A stretch of 64,000 nt of DNA, from assembly GCA_944990035.1 (NCBI GenBank), contig CALYLX010000098.1:682001-746000 (forward strand). The letters are read 5' to 3'. Shown here in pieces: positions 49,485-62,600 of this stretch; the stretch's first letter is position 1; each line of letters opens with the position of its first letter. Position numbers and translations under genes: made by a program. This DNA is from Clitopilus passeckerianus (taxonomy: Eukaryota; Basidiomycota; Agaricomycetes; Agaricales; Entolomataceae). The notes beneath the pieces are model-generated. The model was given only the letters and a program-made list of their open reading frames with translations. It had not been told where the DNA came from and did no database searches.

Positions 49485-50479
49485 CTTGAGTGGTGAATGA
49501 AACAGAGAGCCAATAAGAGAAGGAGGGTAATGTTGCTGGACATTACCATTATAGCAGCCTCTTTTTAAGCAAAATCCAGAACCCTGAGGGTATCACGCAG
49601 TGCCGCGAATTGGTGCCTACTCCGCAAAGCTCTTGCATCTTCATTCCGAAGACTATGGAGGCAGCAAAATGTTCGATCCATCGTCCTGGAAGCGAGCAGA
49701 AAACAAAGACAGTGATAGCTGTACGATTGGGGAAGAGGGATCCCACTGGCTGCTTCGCCAGATCTTCAGGTCCGAAGCAACACGATCATGGCACGGGCTG
49801 ATGCAGCTTAGCGAACTAAACTTAGTCAACGAATTTAAAACGGCTCCTTATCCATTCTGAGGGGTTTTTACTACCTCAGGAGATACGGATGACCGCCAGG
49901 TTCACTCGTAATCATATTCCCATGGTATGCGAATCATCCTCGCAATACGCCCATCTGATCGTTTCATGTAATCCGATCGGTAAAGTGACGAAAACCTTTC
50001 TCGATGCCAATTTTGTGGCAGGGTTGGGGCTAAGCATTATCCAACACGCAATTTGGAGGCTAATCATTTCATCAGTTTCATGAACCTTTTATGGCCCTCC
50101 GACGGGGAAACGCTAAATAGGGACCAGTCTTATATTCTGGTCGAATGAGTCCAATCTGGTACACTTCAACTCAGATAACAAAATGCATTGGAGGCTCCAG
50201 CCGAACAATTACACATGACGTCCATCGGGAAGAAAATCGTGCCGGGGACGCATACAGCAACACTCTCGATCGTCTCTATTCGAAAGGGTCGAAGCTCGGG
50301 CGAGCCTGGTCCGAGTCTGATGCCACTTTGATGCTCAGCGCTGCTAGTGGGCGGCTCAAGCCGACGGCACGTTACCAATGGCTTTGGCACCGCGTCGATA
50401 GCTCGAGGGAAGGAAATGTACGAAAAAGGAGAGGGATCTTGAGGAAATGGGAAGATATTCTATTTCTAGAACCTGCCCT
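49485..50479. other. Intergenic
   Basis: It holds the promoter of the Zn2Cys6 gene and the 3' flank of the hydrolase gene. ORFs at 49600-49860 and 50145-50570 have no recognisable features. Confidence 0.4.
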
Positions 50480-51970
50480 TCAATTAGACCGCCGGGACCC
50501 TAGCGATGCAATGAAGTCAGCCACTGCTGGCCAATATCCAGTTTGTACACATGTATCATCTGGAAATTAGATTTGGTGGCATGAGAATCCTTGCCCGAGA
50601 GAGCCGAATACATCACTTACTATGTCCTCCGTCTTCAAATTCGATGTACTTGGCACGCTCCAGACCAACTTTGTACTCCCGTCCGCCAGATGTTACCTTT
50701 TCACCTCGCTTCGCAACAGCGCCCCACAAGGCTTGCATATGTTCTTTAGGTACGAGGGTGTCTTGTGCACCGCTCAACATCAGGATTGGCGTCGTTGCGG
50801 GTATCAGGGGTATCTTTGATATTGAGTCCCACTTCTGGTGGCACAGGAAAGAGACGGGCCCAAGCAGCGGTAATGCGTGAGGAACCAAACTGGGAAGTGA
50901 CGTGAATGTGTTCTCCAGTATGAGTGCGGTGATCTGGGAGACAGTCAGCCATAGTGCGTCACAAGTGATCGACATTGATACCTTGCTTGGGTTCTTGCTA
51001 GCAAGATCTATTGAGACAGCACCGCCGATCGACTGGCCATAGAGTATCTGCCGAGGTAGGTGAATTCACGAGCCGGAGAAAACATAAACAGTGTGACTAA
51101 CGATGGGCGTTTGAGCAAAGGACGGGTTGGATGTAATATAGTCCAAACCGGTCTGAGCATCGAGACAGAGGCCTTAACAGGATCTCAGAAGAGATGACGG
51201 AGCAGCCCGACAGGGACAAGTACCTTTCTCGGAGGGAGATCCCTCGGACAGGCCATACCTACCGCAAAGTCAGAGCCAGACTCCCATTTGAAGAACAAGG
51301 ACATACCCTCGATAAGACATCATCAAGACATTACACCGCATCTTCATGTAGAATATCTTCGCGAGAGGTATCCGATGACCATGGTTTCCTCCATTTCCAT
51401 GGAACATTATAACAGTGGGTCTACTTGCAATGAACTAGGATATGAAGTTTGAGCATGCAGAATATAAGGACCATCAAAATGCGCCCACCTCGTCTTCTGT
51501 TTTGGAATCATCAAATGGTACCGGCGTCGCCTCTGGGTGGTCTGATAGAAGGCCTCGTCTTTGCGAGAGTAGATAGCATCGTAACTTGACTTTATCCGAC
51601 GTTTCAAGTTCGAGGTTCTCATACGGAAGACCGAATTCAGCTGGTGTGGGCACGTCTACTTAGTACCGCCTAATTGAGCATCACGGCAGCAAAGAATCAA
51701 TTCCTCGACGAACCTGTTCGAGAACCAGGGGGAAATGCAGAGGGGTATATCAAGTAATTTTGCCCGTACCAAAGTAGCCCTGCACCTGATACAATTGTTA
51801 ACTGCTAAACACAGCCGAATGAGCGCCTCTTCCATGAAACGTACCGACTGTAGACAGGGTTGCCGCGGTCGCAAGTGTTCCCTAATGAGAAGTCAATCTC
51901 TACAGAGTTCGGCATGAAGTCGGCTCCTTACCTTCGCGAACGTTTCTAAGCTTGGCATGACATTCGACAT
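50480..51970 (-). CDS. BEM46/ABHD13-like alpha/beta hydrolase
   Basis: ATG at 51970 (MSNVMPSLETFAK) and TGA at 50480. A membrane anchor lies near the N-terminus (TLATAATLSTVGAGLLWY), then QNYLIYPSAFPPGSRTDVP, characteristic of BEM46 proteins. Strands and the oxyanion region read PTVIMFHGNGGNHGHR and VLMMSYRGYGLSEGSPSEKG. The nucleophile elbow is GQSIGG, the acid is in LMLSGAQDTLVP, and the catalytic histidine is in EFEDGGHND. The end is ADFIASLGSRRSN. Known BEM46 proteins sit in ER and plasma membrane and affect polarity in Schizosaccharomyces and ascospore germination in Neurospora; the substrate is unsettled. Around nine short introns are needed, and each kept frame on reading. Confidence 0.88.
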
Positions 51971-53299
51971 CGTCTAACACAGCTACCTGACGGTGAAGTG
52001 GCAAGGCAAAGTGCTGTAGACGCCAGGCAAGGCGCGATCAGCGTGTCGATGTCACTTATTTGGCCCTGATTGACTTCAATGCCTCTGCACATCACGCTCA
52101 ACTTCAATTGCATGCGGCTCTGAGTGTAAGCTGCCACTTCGTTCCGACGGTGACCATTTGACTGACCAGCACGGGCACCGCGGCTATCTGCTGAAGCTAT
52201 GTGATCGATCTATGTGCGAATGCGCCATTCTGCCTTGATTAAACCCCGACTACCCAAAGTTGCACATCGCTCGCATCCGCCGCCATTCCCACCTGTTCCC
52301 AGTGAGGGCGACGGTCCTGGAAATATCGATCTTTTTGCTAGGCCAAATTGCGACTGCCGCGTCTACTTAATAGCACCTACTGCGGGATGTCAGAAGCTAG
52401 CTGATTGAAACTGTGTGCCCATTTAGAATACCACGACTATCTGCTACTCAATCCTAGCTCGAAACATCTTGAACGTCCCCTGTTTACGGCAATTTCCCCC
52501 ACGGCACAGACATCTAGAGCAACCTTGGGCTAACTTGGAGCCAGAAGATTTCTATATGTTTTTAGCATTTCAACATCAAGCCACTACACCGTTCCCCTTC
52601 TCTTCTTTCATTCACGGACCGATTCGAGCTCGACGGATTCAATTCGAGCCCCAAGGCACCCATATTGACTTTTCAGGAACAAAGACGCACATTTGAGGAC
52701 CTGGTACAGTGTCGTCATCACGAGCGAGGCTGTTCGGGGCCTCCGAGCGTTTGATTGTGATTAGTATGTAAAGCCAGATAATCATTCAGATCAAGTGCAT
52801 GTTTGCTTGAGTGCGCCTTCACCCACTTTGATCGTACATTCGAAGCTGTTCTCCGATATCAGCGAACATCCAGCTTGAATCCAGCTATGCAGCAAGCACT
52901 TGGACCGATGCAGTCGAAGTATGGGTCCGGTTGGAGAGGACGGTCCACTCTTGGTAACCAATGTATAAGACGATCACGGAGTTCGCTGACTTTCCATTCA
53001 ATTCCACTCGTCTCGAGCGCCCTTACAGCGTAAATCTCTGTGTACGTTACTGTAGTAGGAATCGAAGTATCCAGCCGCGTGTCCGAGCCAATCAGATCTT
53101 CTCGCCTAGGTGGATGGTCTTCGCCCAAAATAGAAGGGCTTTCCCACGAATGACTAATGAACCCTTGAATCCTGATCCTGCCATTTGCAACAGCTACTAC
53201 AACAGCAACCTCTGTGATTGTACTATACGAACGGCTTTTCTCTCTTTTTACGCGTATTTCATCGTATCTCTGATTCTATATACCAGGTGACCGAAGAAG
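51971..53299. other. Divergent intergenic region
   Basis: It separates the minus-strand hydrolase from the plus-strand E2 gene. Short ORFs only. I found no convincing coding series, repeat or RNA gene. Confidence 0.4.
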
Positions 53300-54031
53300 A
53301 TGTCTTTACCGAAGGTTCGTCGCCTCGCCATCTTCTGATCAAAGCCTGCAGCCTGACTTTAATTCCGGCTTACAGCGAATTATCAAGGTGTGTACTCTTC
53401 GAGGCAACTAGCGAGCCTGGTTCTTGACGTGAGGAAATCAGGAAACAGAGCGACTTGTAGCCGATCCTGCCCCAGGAATCACGGCAACACCCCACGATGA
53501 TAATCTACGCTACTTCGACGTTACTATTGAAGGACCCGGTGGAAGTCCGTTCCAAAGTAAGCGACGGACTCCTCGTCATTTCGACCCAAGCTCACCATGA
53601 TTGACGCTCTCAAGACGGCGTCTTTAAGCTAGAGCTGTTCCTGCCGGAGGAGTACCCAATGGCACCGCCGAAAGTGCGGTTTCTGACGAAGATATATCAC
53701 CCCAACATCGGTACCTTTCCCATCCCATATTACCCTGTTCGTCGATCTAACTCAACTTCCAGATAAACTTGGTCGTATCTGTTTGGATATCTTGAAAGGC
53801 AAGAATCACCATTGTGCACGCGACTGCCCCGTTTCTCACCTCATCTGAACAGACAAATGGTCACCCGCCCTCCAGATCCGCACAGTCCTCCTTTCCATAC
53901 AAGCTCTACTGAGTGCGCCTAACCCGGATGACCCACTTGCTACAGATGTTGCGAAGCATTACAAGGATGACGAGAAGGACGCCCAACGCGTTAGTCAGGA
54001 GTGGACACAGAAGTATGCCGCGAAGGAGTGA
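53300..54031 (+). CDS. UBC13: Ubiquitin-conjugating enzyme E2, UBC13/UBE2N type
   Basis: ATG at 53300 gives MSLPK, joined by a 12-nt micro-exon (RIIK) to [15 protein letters not shown]. Introns with GTTCGT and GTGTGT donors flank it, and five introns are used in all. The UBC fold is complete: [39 protein letters not shown] and the active-site Cys in [17 protein letters not shown], then [20 protein letters not shown] and WTQKYAAKE at the stop. The product is about 150 residues, the family length. Ubc13 with an Mms2-type partner builds Lys63-linked chains in post-replication DNA repair and signalling. Similarity in the active-site region and the PNPDDPLA segment separates it from other E2 classes. 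Confidence 0.93.
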
Positions 54032-54450
54032 TGATGGACGTTATACAGTAGATGCCTCGTTTGCCTTATCAATATCCTTTTCACTCTACTTGTCCTCTTG
54101 TAATTATTGGTGAAGATATCAATCGAAGTGCTTGGAACAGGGAGATAAAGATGTGGGTATGAGTGCCAAGTACGTATAATTAGATCAATCTACCCTCCGC
54201 TGATCCCTGAATAAAATAATTGAACCCCAGATCGAAAACAGGGTGCATCTGTGTGGTTCCCTCTTTCCCTCTTACCCGATGCTTCTGGCATGATCCCCAT
54301 AATCATGGCAGATGTTTGCTAGAGTGAGGCAACAGACACACCTGAGTCCCATAATCAGCCTACCGTCACTTCCACACTGCCAGTCATCCTGAAATTTCCG
54401 CAGTTTTATTCCTTCAACGTTTACGCCGACTAAGTGGCGACAACCAGACT
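54032..54450. other. Intergenic
   Basis: UTR-like sequence between two plus-strand genes; no ORF or element of note. Confidence 0.45.
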
Positions 54451-56296
54451 ATGACTATCCTCGATGCAGACGTCTCGTATGTCTTGATGAGCGAGGCTTT
54501 CAGGATCTATCGCGACACGTCGGACTTCGCTGCGATCCTGAATCTATCCTCAACTTGTCGGATGATGAGAGAGGCTGGCCTGTCAGTAATATTTGCTGAC
54601 GTCCATTGGCCCCACGCCAACAAGAACGACGAGGACACGGGCTTGCATTTCTTTCCAAAGTCACTATGGCGATACTTCAGGTGAGAGAATTTCCGTTGAT
54701 AAGTTCCCGCGCACACTCGCTGAACAAGCTCCGGCGTTTTCCCCCCCACCCTCAAAAACATAAACAGGCGATTCTCTCTGGTTTGGCCGGACGACTGGCC
54801 TGATTCTAACCCCCCGCGATGGGGAGATAGGTTCTACCAAGGAGGGGATTATCACCCTCGCCATCTAGACAAGCTCACGTCCGCTCTTCCCAAGATGACA
54901 GGCCTCTCAAGCTTCTACATAAGCTGCCCGTTCTATCCCCCTAGCTCCATTCTGAACGCGCTCATCCAATGCTCGTCTCTTCGGGAGCTGTCTGTGAATG
55001 ACACGCCCTTGTACATCTCTATGATCCCAAAAATTCCATCCTCCTTTCACCTCGACCGACTCTCACTTGTCCCCATAGCTGAGGCAGTTCGAGTGGGTGA
55101 AGGTGCCTCAGATCTGCGTTATTCGGAACGAACATATTTTATTCGGGAATACCGACAAAAATACAAGAACGACATACTCGCGAGATTTGCCGCTACGGAT
55201 CTCTTGTTCAAGGTCGGCAAGGCTGGCTACCTCAAGCACATCCAGCTTTCGGTGGACCTCTGTCCCCTAGAAAATCTCGTCAATCATGACTGGCCAAACC
55301 TCGAGACACTTATTTTGACAGGCCACGTACCACGAGGCAATACTCAGTTCCTGGATGTCCTCGCTCAAATGCCTAGGCTCTCAGAACTTAGGCTACTGTT
55401 CACCAAAACGAAGACTGATCCCGGATATCGCCTCCTGGCCGATCATCAGTCCACTCTCAGGAACAGCAGCCCGACACTTCTCGGCCAGCTCAAGTACTTC
55501 GCTATTTCCAACGCCTGCACATTTGACCACCTCTTCCAATATACTACGGGCATCGAACGCCTTGCGGTCTTGGCCATTATAGATCAGCCATGGGTGCCTA
55601 TTGCCCTTAGCAGGGCGGACGTCGACGCCATCCTGAGGGACCTCGCCATCGCCGCAGAACGTGCGCCGCAATTACAGAGTAACTTGAAACGGCTTCGAAT
55701 TATGATCGAGGACAAGGTCAACCCTGTGATCTGTGCAAACATCATCAGGAGCTTCCCGAACCTCGAAGCTCTCGAATTGGAAGTTTGCGGATACCACGAC
55801 GGGAAGTCAATTTATGAATGGGTGAGTCCCCCGTGATTATTCAGATATCCAACTCATTCTATCGCCATACCCTCTTCTTATATATTCATCTCCTTCTTCT
55901 CACTCTCTCAAGAGAAATGATCTGAACTCAGCCAACCAACTTTCTCCCTTACAGTGTGCTTATGTCGAAGCCTTCGCGCCACTCGCACTCAAACTCAAAG
56001 AACTCCGAATTTGTATCCAATTCCAAGAATACGACGAGATGGACAAGTTCGAACCCTGGCATGCCGCTCGCAAAGAGTGCGGGCTTTTCCTTGCCTCTCA
56101 CCTACCAGCCCTAGAACGCGTCGGCTTCGAGTATCGCAAACGTGTCGGCACCCATAGATTTGAAGATTCCTGGCTCGAGTTCGCCATCAAACGCGACAAG
56201 AGTACGGGCGACATCAAGCTAAAGGAGCTGCCGTCGACATGGTACCGTTACCCTGAGGTCTGGTATCCAGAACCACTTCCCAACTCACGAGGATAA
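54451..56296 (+). CDS. F-box/leucine-rich-type protein
   Basis: Three exons: ATG at 54451, introns with donors GTGAGA (near 54681) and GTGAGT (near 55822), TAA at 56296. Residues 1-50 (VSYVLMSEAFRIYRDTSDF, ILNLSSTCRMMREAGL) look like a diverged F-box. The rest has LRR-like strands with hydrophobic spacing: LDKLTSALPKMTGLSSFYIS, SLRELSVND, LETLILTGH, LSELRLLF and LEALELEVCG. F-box proteins choose substrates for SCF ubiquitin ligases. Agaricomycetes carry very many diverged copies like this, often hard to assign, so the partner is unknown. The C-terminal exon ends PEPLPNSRG. Confidence 0.78.
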
Positions 56297-56981
56297 TTTT
56301 CCCTCATACTTTACGACCCCACTATGATAATGATGCCTGGTTTGGCACCTCCTTTTTTTCTCCGGGTTTATCTTCGTTCTTACTTACTCCGGTTTAGTTG
56401 GATGTATATACTCTTTTGGTCTTTTTTTGGGTTTTTTTTCTTGTCGAACCTCTGGACTCCTCAACGCATTGTACTATTTGCACACAAAACATCGGACGTT
56501 ACGACTCCTGACGCCAGATACTTCCAATGTAGATTACGCATGTCATTTCTTTTCTGTACTGCTACGGGGTTTGTGAGGACGCATCTCCTAGGGTATTAAT
56601 ACACGTGTAGTTTTGGGGGACGATTGGACATCGTTGTATATATAGTGTGGTGCTGCTGGGCGGTGAACTAACCACAAGTTCGCAACGAGCCGAAAGCCCC
56701 AACTGTCAATGCATCGCGGGAGGCACAGCTTTCGGCTAACCAACGTCAATGAGCAAGGTCCACATCTTCAGCAACGATGAAGGACAGTTAGCCCGAATAA
56801 AAATCCTGCTTGTTTGCTGTATGGTGGTTAGAAAAGGCAGTGAATGAACGTGGGACGCTTCCTGTCATACGTACGTCCTCTCAGGCCTCCACCAGATGCT
56901 AATTTTCCAACATCTTGATAGGCAAGCAGTTGCTTTCTCGAGCCAACAAGTAAATTTCTAGCAGCAATAAACTTGGCCGCT
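56297..56981. other. Intergenic
   Basis: A T-rich stretch near 56340-56460 is probably the 3'UTR of the F-box gene. The remainder contains the promoter of the next gene. Nothing else is seen. Confidence 0.45.
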
Positions 56982-57830
56982 ATGGCAGGAGCCCTCATCT
57001 CATTGGAGAAGCCGCGCTGTCATGGCATGGAAGAGCTTCCATCTGCCGACGTAGAACGAGCAAGAGTCCTCGACCTCCTTCACCAGGCACGGAAAACCCA
57101 GGCCGAAACTGACTCTGCTGCTCCTCCTAATATAACCTCAAACGACCCATTATTCATTCACTTATCACACGGACTAGCCTACACCATTGGCTCCGCATTG
57201 GGTTCCATACCCCCTACGACTGAAGCATGCCTCGCAGCATTCTCTCTTCCCAATGTCGCAGGACTCGGTGCAGGTGCACGAGCATGGTCCAAACACTTTC
57301 ATCGGTCAATACCAACTTCTACGCCGCAAACATATTCCCCTCCAACCGCATCTGAAGGCGGTGATACCCCAAGCACCAGCACACCCATTCCCGTAACCGA
57401 CGGCAGTGGCAGCAGTACAGACACGGGCGATAGCAACAGCCCCAGCAAGAAGAAGAGCAAGCCTAAGAAACCGCCGCCTCCAACAGGCTGGTGGGGCTCA
57501 CCTTCTGGACCAGTACCCACAATCAACGCAAAGGCCTTAGCTCTATTCTGGCGAGTCATGGATCATGCGACTTGGCGAAATCTTCATTGGCTCCCTCACC
57601 GGATCTTGGTTTATGAAGTTAGGGTGTTGGAGGGGTATGGGATGCGTTGGTCTCAAGATCGAAGCGGAGTTGACGCAGAGGCGGATGGAGGCAGACGAGC
57701 GGACGAGCTGAACGGGGTTGAGGACAATGAAGAACGAGAGAGTTCGACGACAGATGACCCTCCTTGGGTTTTCCGCGGTTTTGTCGAACCTATGATGGAG
57801 AATGGGCATGAACAAGGATGGAAGCATTAG
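56982..57830 (+). CDS. Conserved hypothetical protein, single exon
   Basis: ATG at 56982 (MAGALISLEKPRCHGMEEL) and TAG at 57830, no intron, about 282 residues. An upstream TTG in frame is not a likely start. The N-terminal half has LFIHLSHGLAYTIGSALGSI and CLAAFSLPNVAGLGAGARA. The middle is Ser/Thr/Pro-rich low complexity with a lysine run (KKKSKPKKPPPP). The C-terminal part has ALALFWRVMDHATWRNLHWL and ends WVFRGFVEPMMENGHEQGW. No catalytic motif or signal peptide is seen, and one short hydrophobic segment could be membrane-associated. I recall similar agaric hypothetical proteins ending in this FVEPMMENG motif, but no function. Confidence 0.7.
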   Translation: MAGALISLEKPRCHGMEELPSADVERARVLDLLHQARKTQAETDSAAPPNITSNDPLFIHLSHGLAYTIGSALGSIPPTTEACLAAFSLPNVAGLGAGARAWSKHFHRSIPTSTPQTYSPPTASEGGDTPSTSTPIPVTDGSGSSTDTGDSNSPSKKKSKPKKPPPPTGWWGSPSGPVPTINAKALALFWRVMDHATWRNLHWLPHRILVYEVRVLEGYGMRWSQDRSGVDAEADGGRRADELNGVEDNEERESSTTDDPPWVFRGFVEPMMENGHEQGWKH

Positions 57831-59498
57831 ATGCAACCTGTCTAGTTTCCCAGGCGAATTTACATCCCCCATATCCCCTACCCCAGCGTTCGTACCTGTG
57901 CGCACACCCATCTAAGCTCTGCGTTCCTCTGGTCATCCGACGCATATCGAAACTCTTACTCCCACTCCAATTCTGTCCGAATCCTCTCCTACTGAACAGC
58001 AATACGGAATTCAACAGGCACCCCCATAAGGCATCCTGTGGAAGCGGTCTTCGGTCGTCCATGTGCAAGCACGTCTGCTCCTCACTTACGGCGTTCTCTT
58101 CATTCTGGGGTCCCTTCCTTATGACAGGTTCCATAATGGCAGGTGGTCCATTCAGTCACCGTCCAGCACTTCAAATCGTGTACATGTGCGGTGGACAGGC
58201 GGCTTGTAACTGCTTTGGGCCCATCGCTGATCAGGATATGATCCTCATGTCCAGTCCACGGCCCACTTTGCAATAGAATCGTCCCACTACTGTGGTAGCG
58301 ATCTGGACAAGTGACCAGTTTCTGCCTGGGCTCTACTTCGATTATCGAAGATCATCCAAACCAACACGGGGGAATGAGACAAAAGACCTGACCGTTTGTA
58401 GGTCTAGGCATCTCACTAGCTTGAACCTTAAACTTGTCTCCGCCACATACGCCTCGCATTGCATCCTTCCCATGAAGGCTGCGCTCCCGGTTCGAATGGA
58501 ATTCTCCTTGGAACCCGGACACCCTGCGCCCTGAGCTTCGGGAGCCCGACAACGTTGGCCTATGCCTGTGTGAGGCTGACGGTATGGACCGTCGTCAACA
58601 ATTGCGGCGCTTCGCTGTGATGCAAATGCCAGTGAATTGGGAAGGCCGGGGCGGAATCAATGATCCCGGTCTGGTCATTCCCCTCTTCCACCTTCATATT
58701 CCCCTTCTTAATTGCACATCGCTGCATTACCATGCTTTCCCGCACTATCCAAATCTATTCGCGCTGAATCTCCCTCGCAAGTTTTGGAATGCACAATTAT
58801 GAACATCCCATTCACCCCTCCATCATCACTCTACTCCCCCTCGCCAGTGTGCCAATCGAAATGTATCAAATTTGCACGCTTACACCTAAATCGAAGCAAA
58901 CCCATTGCGCCGACTGTGGGATTCAATACGACCAAGATCACCAGGGCTACGCGCCATTGATCCGTCCAATCCTATCCCAAAGCGATACCTGGTTTGGATG
59001 GAACAAACAAGGGCATCCTGAGATTGCAGGGCGGCCTACAAAAGTTGTATTAGGTCCCTTAGATGCGTTTGTTACAGTTTGAGAATTTAAAGCTAATTTT
59101 TTGAGTCTCGATTTGGTGTAATCCATTGAATGGAAATCTAGTTTCCCAAATGAAATTCGATTTTGGAGATCTCTTTCTTCTAGGCTCTTCGTTCCAGTTT
59201 GTGGCTGGTTGGCCTTTTTGAAGAGTACGGGCCTCAACGGATTGTTATTGCTTACGAAAACGTCATTTCCCTCTCAAAAAATACTATCAAAACGGAACTT
59301 TGACGAAATTTTGAATGAGAATGAGGATAGGCAATACTTTCATGAGCAGCAAGCTACCTCAACGGAGTCTTGGACCGAATGGGCAAGTGTTTTACAAATC
59401 TGCGTTGAAAAGCACGGGATACTTGTTGACAGCAAGTCATCATCTGCATGTAGGCTGTACGGACATGTGGACAACCGATGACAGGCGCGTGTGTTCCG
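57831..59498. other. Intergenic before NLR copy 3
   Basis: No gene supported. A plus-strand reading around 58860-59080 (QICTLTPKSKQTHCADCGI, RPILSQSDTWFGWNKQG) is open but lacks a start, splice signals or known features. It could be a fragment. Confidence 0.4.
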
Positions 59499-59538
59499 CA
59501 CAGCAGCTGTTGTTTTCTAGAAAACAAGCGCCCAAACC
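59499..59538 (+). promoter_or_regulatory. Upstream conserved block of NLR copy 3
   Basis: CACAGCAG is followed, after a 14-nt spacer, by AAAACAAGCGCCCAAACCC. This matches the blocks before NLR copies 1 and 2. It lies about 140 bp before the ATG at 59675. Confidence 0.5.
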
Positions 59539-59674
59539 CTGGGTTCTATCGCAAGGCAGTGGTACAGAGTGATAGAAGTTGTACCTTCCCAGTTGCCTTC
59601 AACTTCGGCCTCGTAAGTGTATGTCTCTCCGCACTGACGATCCCTCACTTAACTCCTCCCAAAGCGCCTCAAAT

Positions 59675-62600
59675 ATGTTGTATTTGCTGCTAGCTGGAGC
59701 GGCGATACTGCTAGGGTGCATCTTCTGGAGATTCGGGGGCAAATGGCGCTCAGACGGCAGAAGGAAGCTTTTGGTTGATGAAACTCATATCTCAGGCGCA
59801 AAAACTACGAAACATTCGACCCAAGCCACCAACGACACTTCCTCGCTTGATCGTTTAGGCTCCAACGAGCGTAGCGGGGATCAGCGCATCCTGGAAGAAT
59901 ACCCATGGGAGTCGTACAAGGAACAGCGTCCTGCTGTGAAAGAGGCTATGGAACTTGTTGTGTTCAGAAGCTTACTGTTGAGCTTCAGGGACGTTTCCTA
60001 TGATGCCTGTTCCGCCTGCCTTCAAAGTCATGACGACGTGCGGGATCTTCTTCTCGAAGGTTGGAGAAAAGATTCATTTGAACTTCTACGGAGTAATGGT
60101 ACGTCTGCTTCCCCCTGGACAATCCTCGTGCCTCTTATTTACCATGTCTATTCAGCGATCTTTCTATCCCTTATCAAGGCAACGTTAGCTGTTCGAACAG
60201 ACGCGGGTGGACTTAAACAAGGTGGAAATGATGAAGAACATGACAGAAACGAGGCCAGCAAAAGCACTCGCATTGAACATAGCGTAGACAACGAGATTTC
60301 ACAAAGCGGGGATGTTAACATCTACGGTGGAAAGTTCGTTAACGCCTCCGGAGGCGTCTACAATGTGGCGGGAGACGTATGGCGTATTACTTGTAGGAGA
60401 ACTTCTACCATTGATTTTGATTAGCATTGACACCTAGTCAATTCCAGATTCGAGTGATTACCGGTCCATATTACTCTCCTCACACAGCTCACATGGTGCA
60501 GACGACGATTCCCGCAGGACAGCTGAATGGTTCATTTCCATTGACTACCGAGCTACCCACAACGAAATTGCCAAGAAAAGATCAAAGAACACTGGCGGGT
60601 GGTTACTTCAATCGGAGACATACGGTGAATGGTGTTCAACACATCACCGTAGAATCCTGTGGTGTCCCGGCATACGTACGTTCTTGTCCAGCCACGGCCG
60701 CAACTCTCTAATTTATTACTCAACAGCTGGTGTCGGGAAGACCGTCATGGCGTAAGTTTTGGCCTCCATGCTATATTTCGATCCCTAACAAGTCCCCTCT
60801 TCAGATCTCTCATTATAGATCACCTACGTACCTTCGACGAATCACAAGTGTTTGTGGGCGTCATCTACTTCAATTACAAGCTCCGAAGTCAGCAAAGCAA
60901 ACTAGCCATCCTCGAGGCCCTCTGCAGGCAGATGTTCGAACTACATCACTCATCAACCTTTAAGAACCTGTACGACTCACACGAGAAGCAGAGGTCACGA
61001 CCCACAGAAACAGAGCTTCGATCCATTCTATCGGCCACCTTTCATGAATTTCGTACCTGCTTCTTAGTCCTTGATGCCCTGGACGAATTTGCCGAGCACT
61101 ACAGCGATAGGGAGGTTCGCGAAGTGATTAACGTCATCCTGTCGCTCGGAGAAAACGTGAAGCTCCTCATAACTTCGCGTGTTCTTGGGGAGATGACGGC
61201 AACTTTCGAGGAACTTGGGGCTAGCAGAGAGGAAATCATTGCGGATGATGCTGATATACGCATGTATCTGGCGGAAAGAGTTACATCTCTAAAATCCAGA
61301 CTGGATTTTGAGGTGTTGGAAGCATTCTCGGTACACATCATCGAAAAAGTAATCGAAGCTGCAAAGGGGCGGTACGTGACCGTCTCCTTCCCTATCTTTT
61401 CACTGTCTGACGCCCTAAAATCAGGTTTCTCGTTGCCGAACTTGGCATGAATTTACTGGCTGAACAACTGAATCTCGGAGATCTTGAAGATGCCCTTGAC
61501 CATCTGCCCCACGAAATTGATGAAACCTATGTTCGTGTTATGGAGCTGATCAGGAACTATCCTGACAGTCGAAGGGAACTCGCTCTAAAAGCGTTGATGT
61601 GGGTGGCTTACGCCTCTCGGCCTCTTTCCGTTGGGGCACTGCAACATGCGCTAGCCATAAAACATGGCAAGAAAGACATTGATAAATACATCACTCCACT
61701 ATCGACAATCACCAGTCTTTGCGCAGGACTTATTGTAGTGCAAGACGCGGAATGGCATCATCCGTTTGATGATGAGAGGCTTGTCCGATTTGTTCGTGAG
61801 TAGTTTCATTCAATCCGGTGGCAAGCTTGACACAGATATTTCTAGACTTCACCACACAAGAGTTCTTCGGCAACTTCCTGTCGAGATACTTCCCTGATGC
61901 TCACAAAGCCATGTTCTCAACTTGCATCGAATATCTCAGAATCACAGGAAACCACATTCTCCCTGCGGACTTTGACTGGCACCAACTTCTTTCACCCTAT
62001 AAGCAACAGGTCCAGCAACAGGTCCATCTTCCTTTCTACGACTACGCCGCATTGGATTGGGGCTACCATGCAAACGCGCACCATGAGTCACTTGACCAAG
62101 AGGTACTCGAATTCCTGTCTGGGAATGACAGGTCTATCCTCCTCAGTTGTAACTACGTACTGAAGCAATGGTACCATGTGAGCATGGAACACGACCTTCC
62201 CGGTATATTCCTGGCCGCCTATCATGAGCAAACCCACGCATTATCCACATTCTTACATCGAGCGAGTAATGCCCCCTGCGCAACGACACAGACTACCGCC
62301 ATGCACATAGCAGCCATTTCCGGACGGACGAACATGCTGATTGAGATACTTCAATGGTCGAAGTCAAGCCAGAATGATGACTGCAGCGGCATCTCCGAGC
62401 CATCCACTATACCTCGATGGCAAGAGAAGCACATAACCCAGGGAAACATGCGCGACCTTTATGGCCGGACACCTTTGACCTATGCTGCTACCTACGGTCA
62501 CGAATCCATTGCAAAACTCCTCATCGACCACGGAAACGTCGAGGTGGACTCCAGGGATGACAGGGGCATGACACCCTTCGCGTACGCAGCTCAGTACGGC

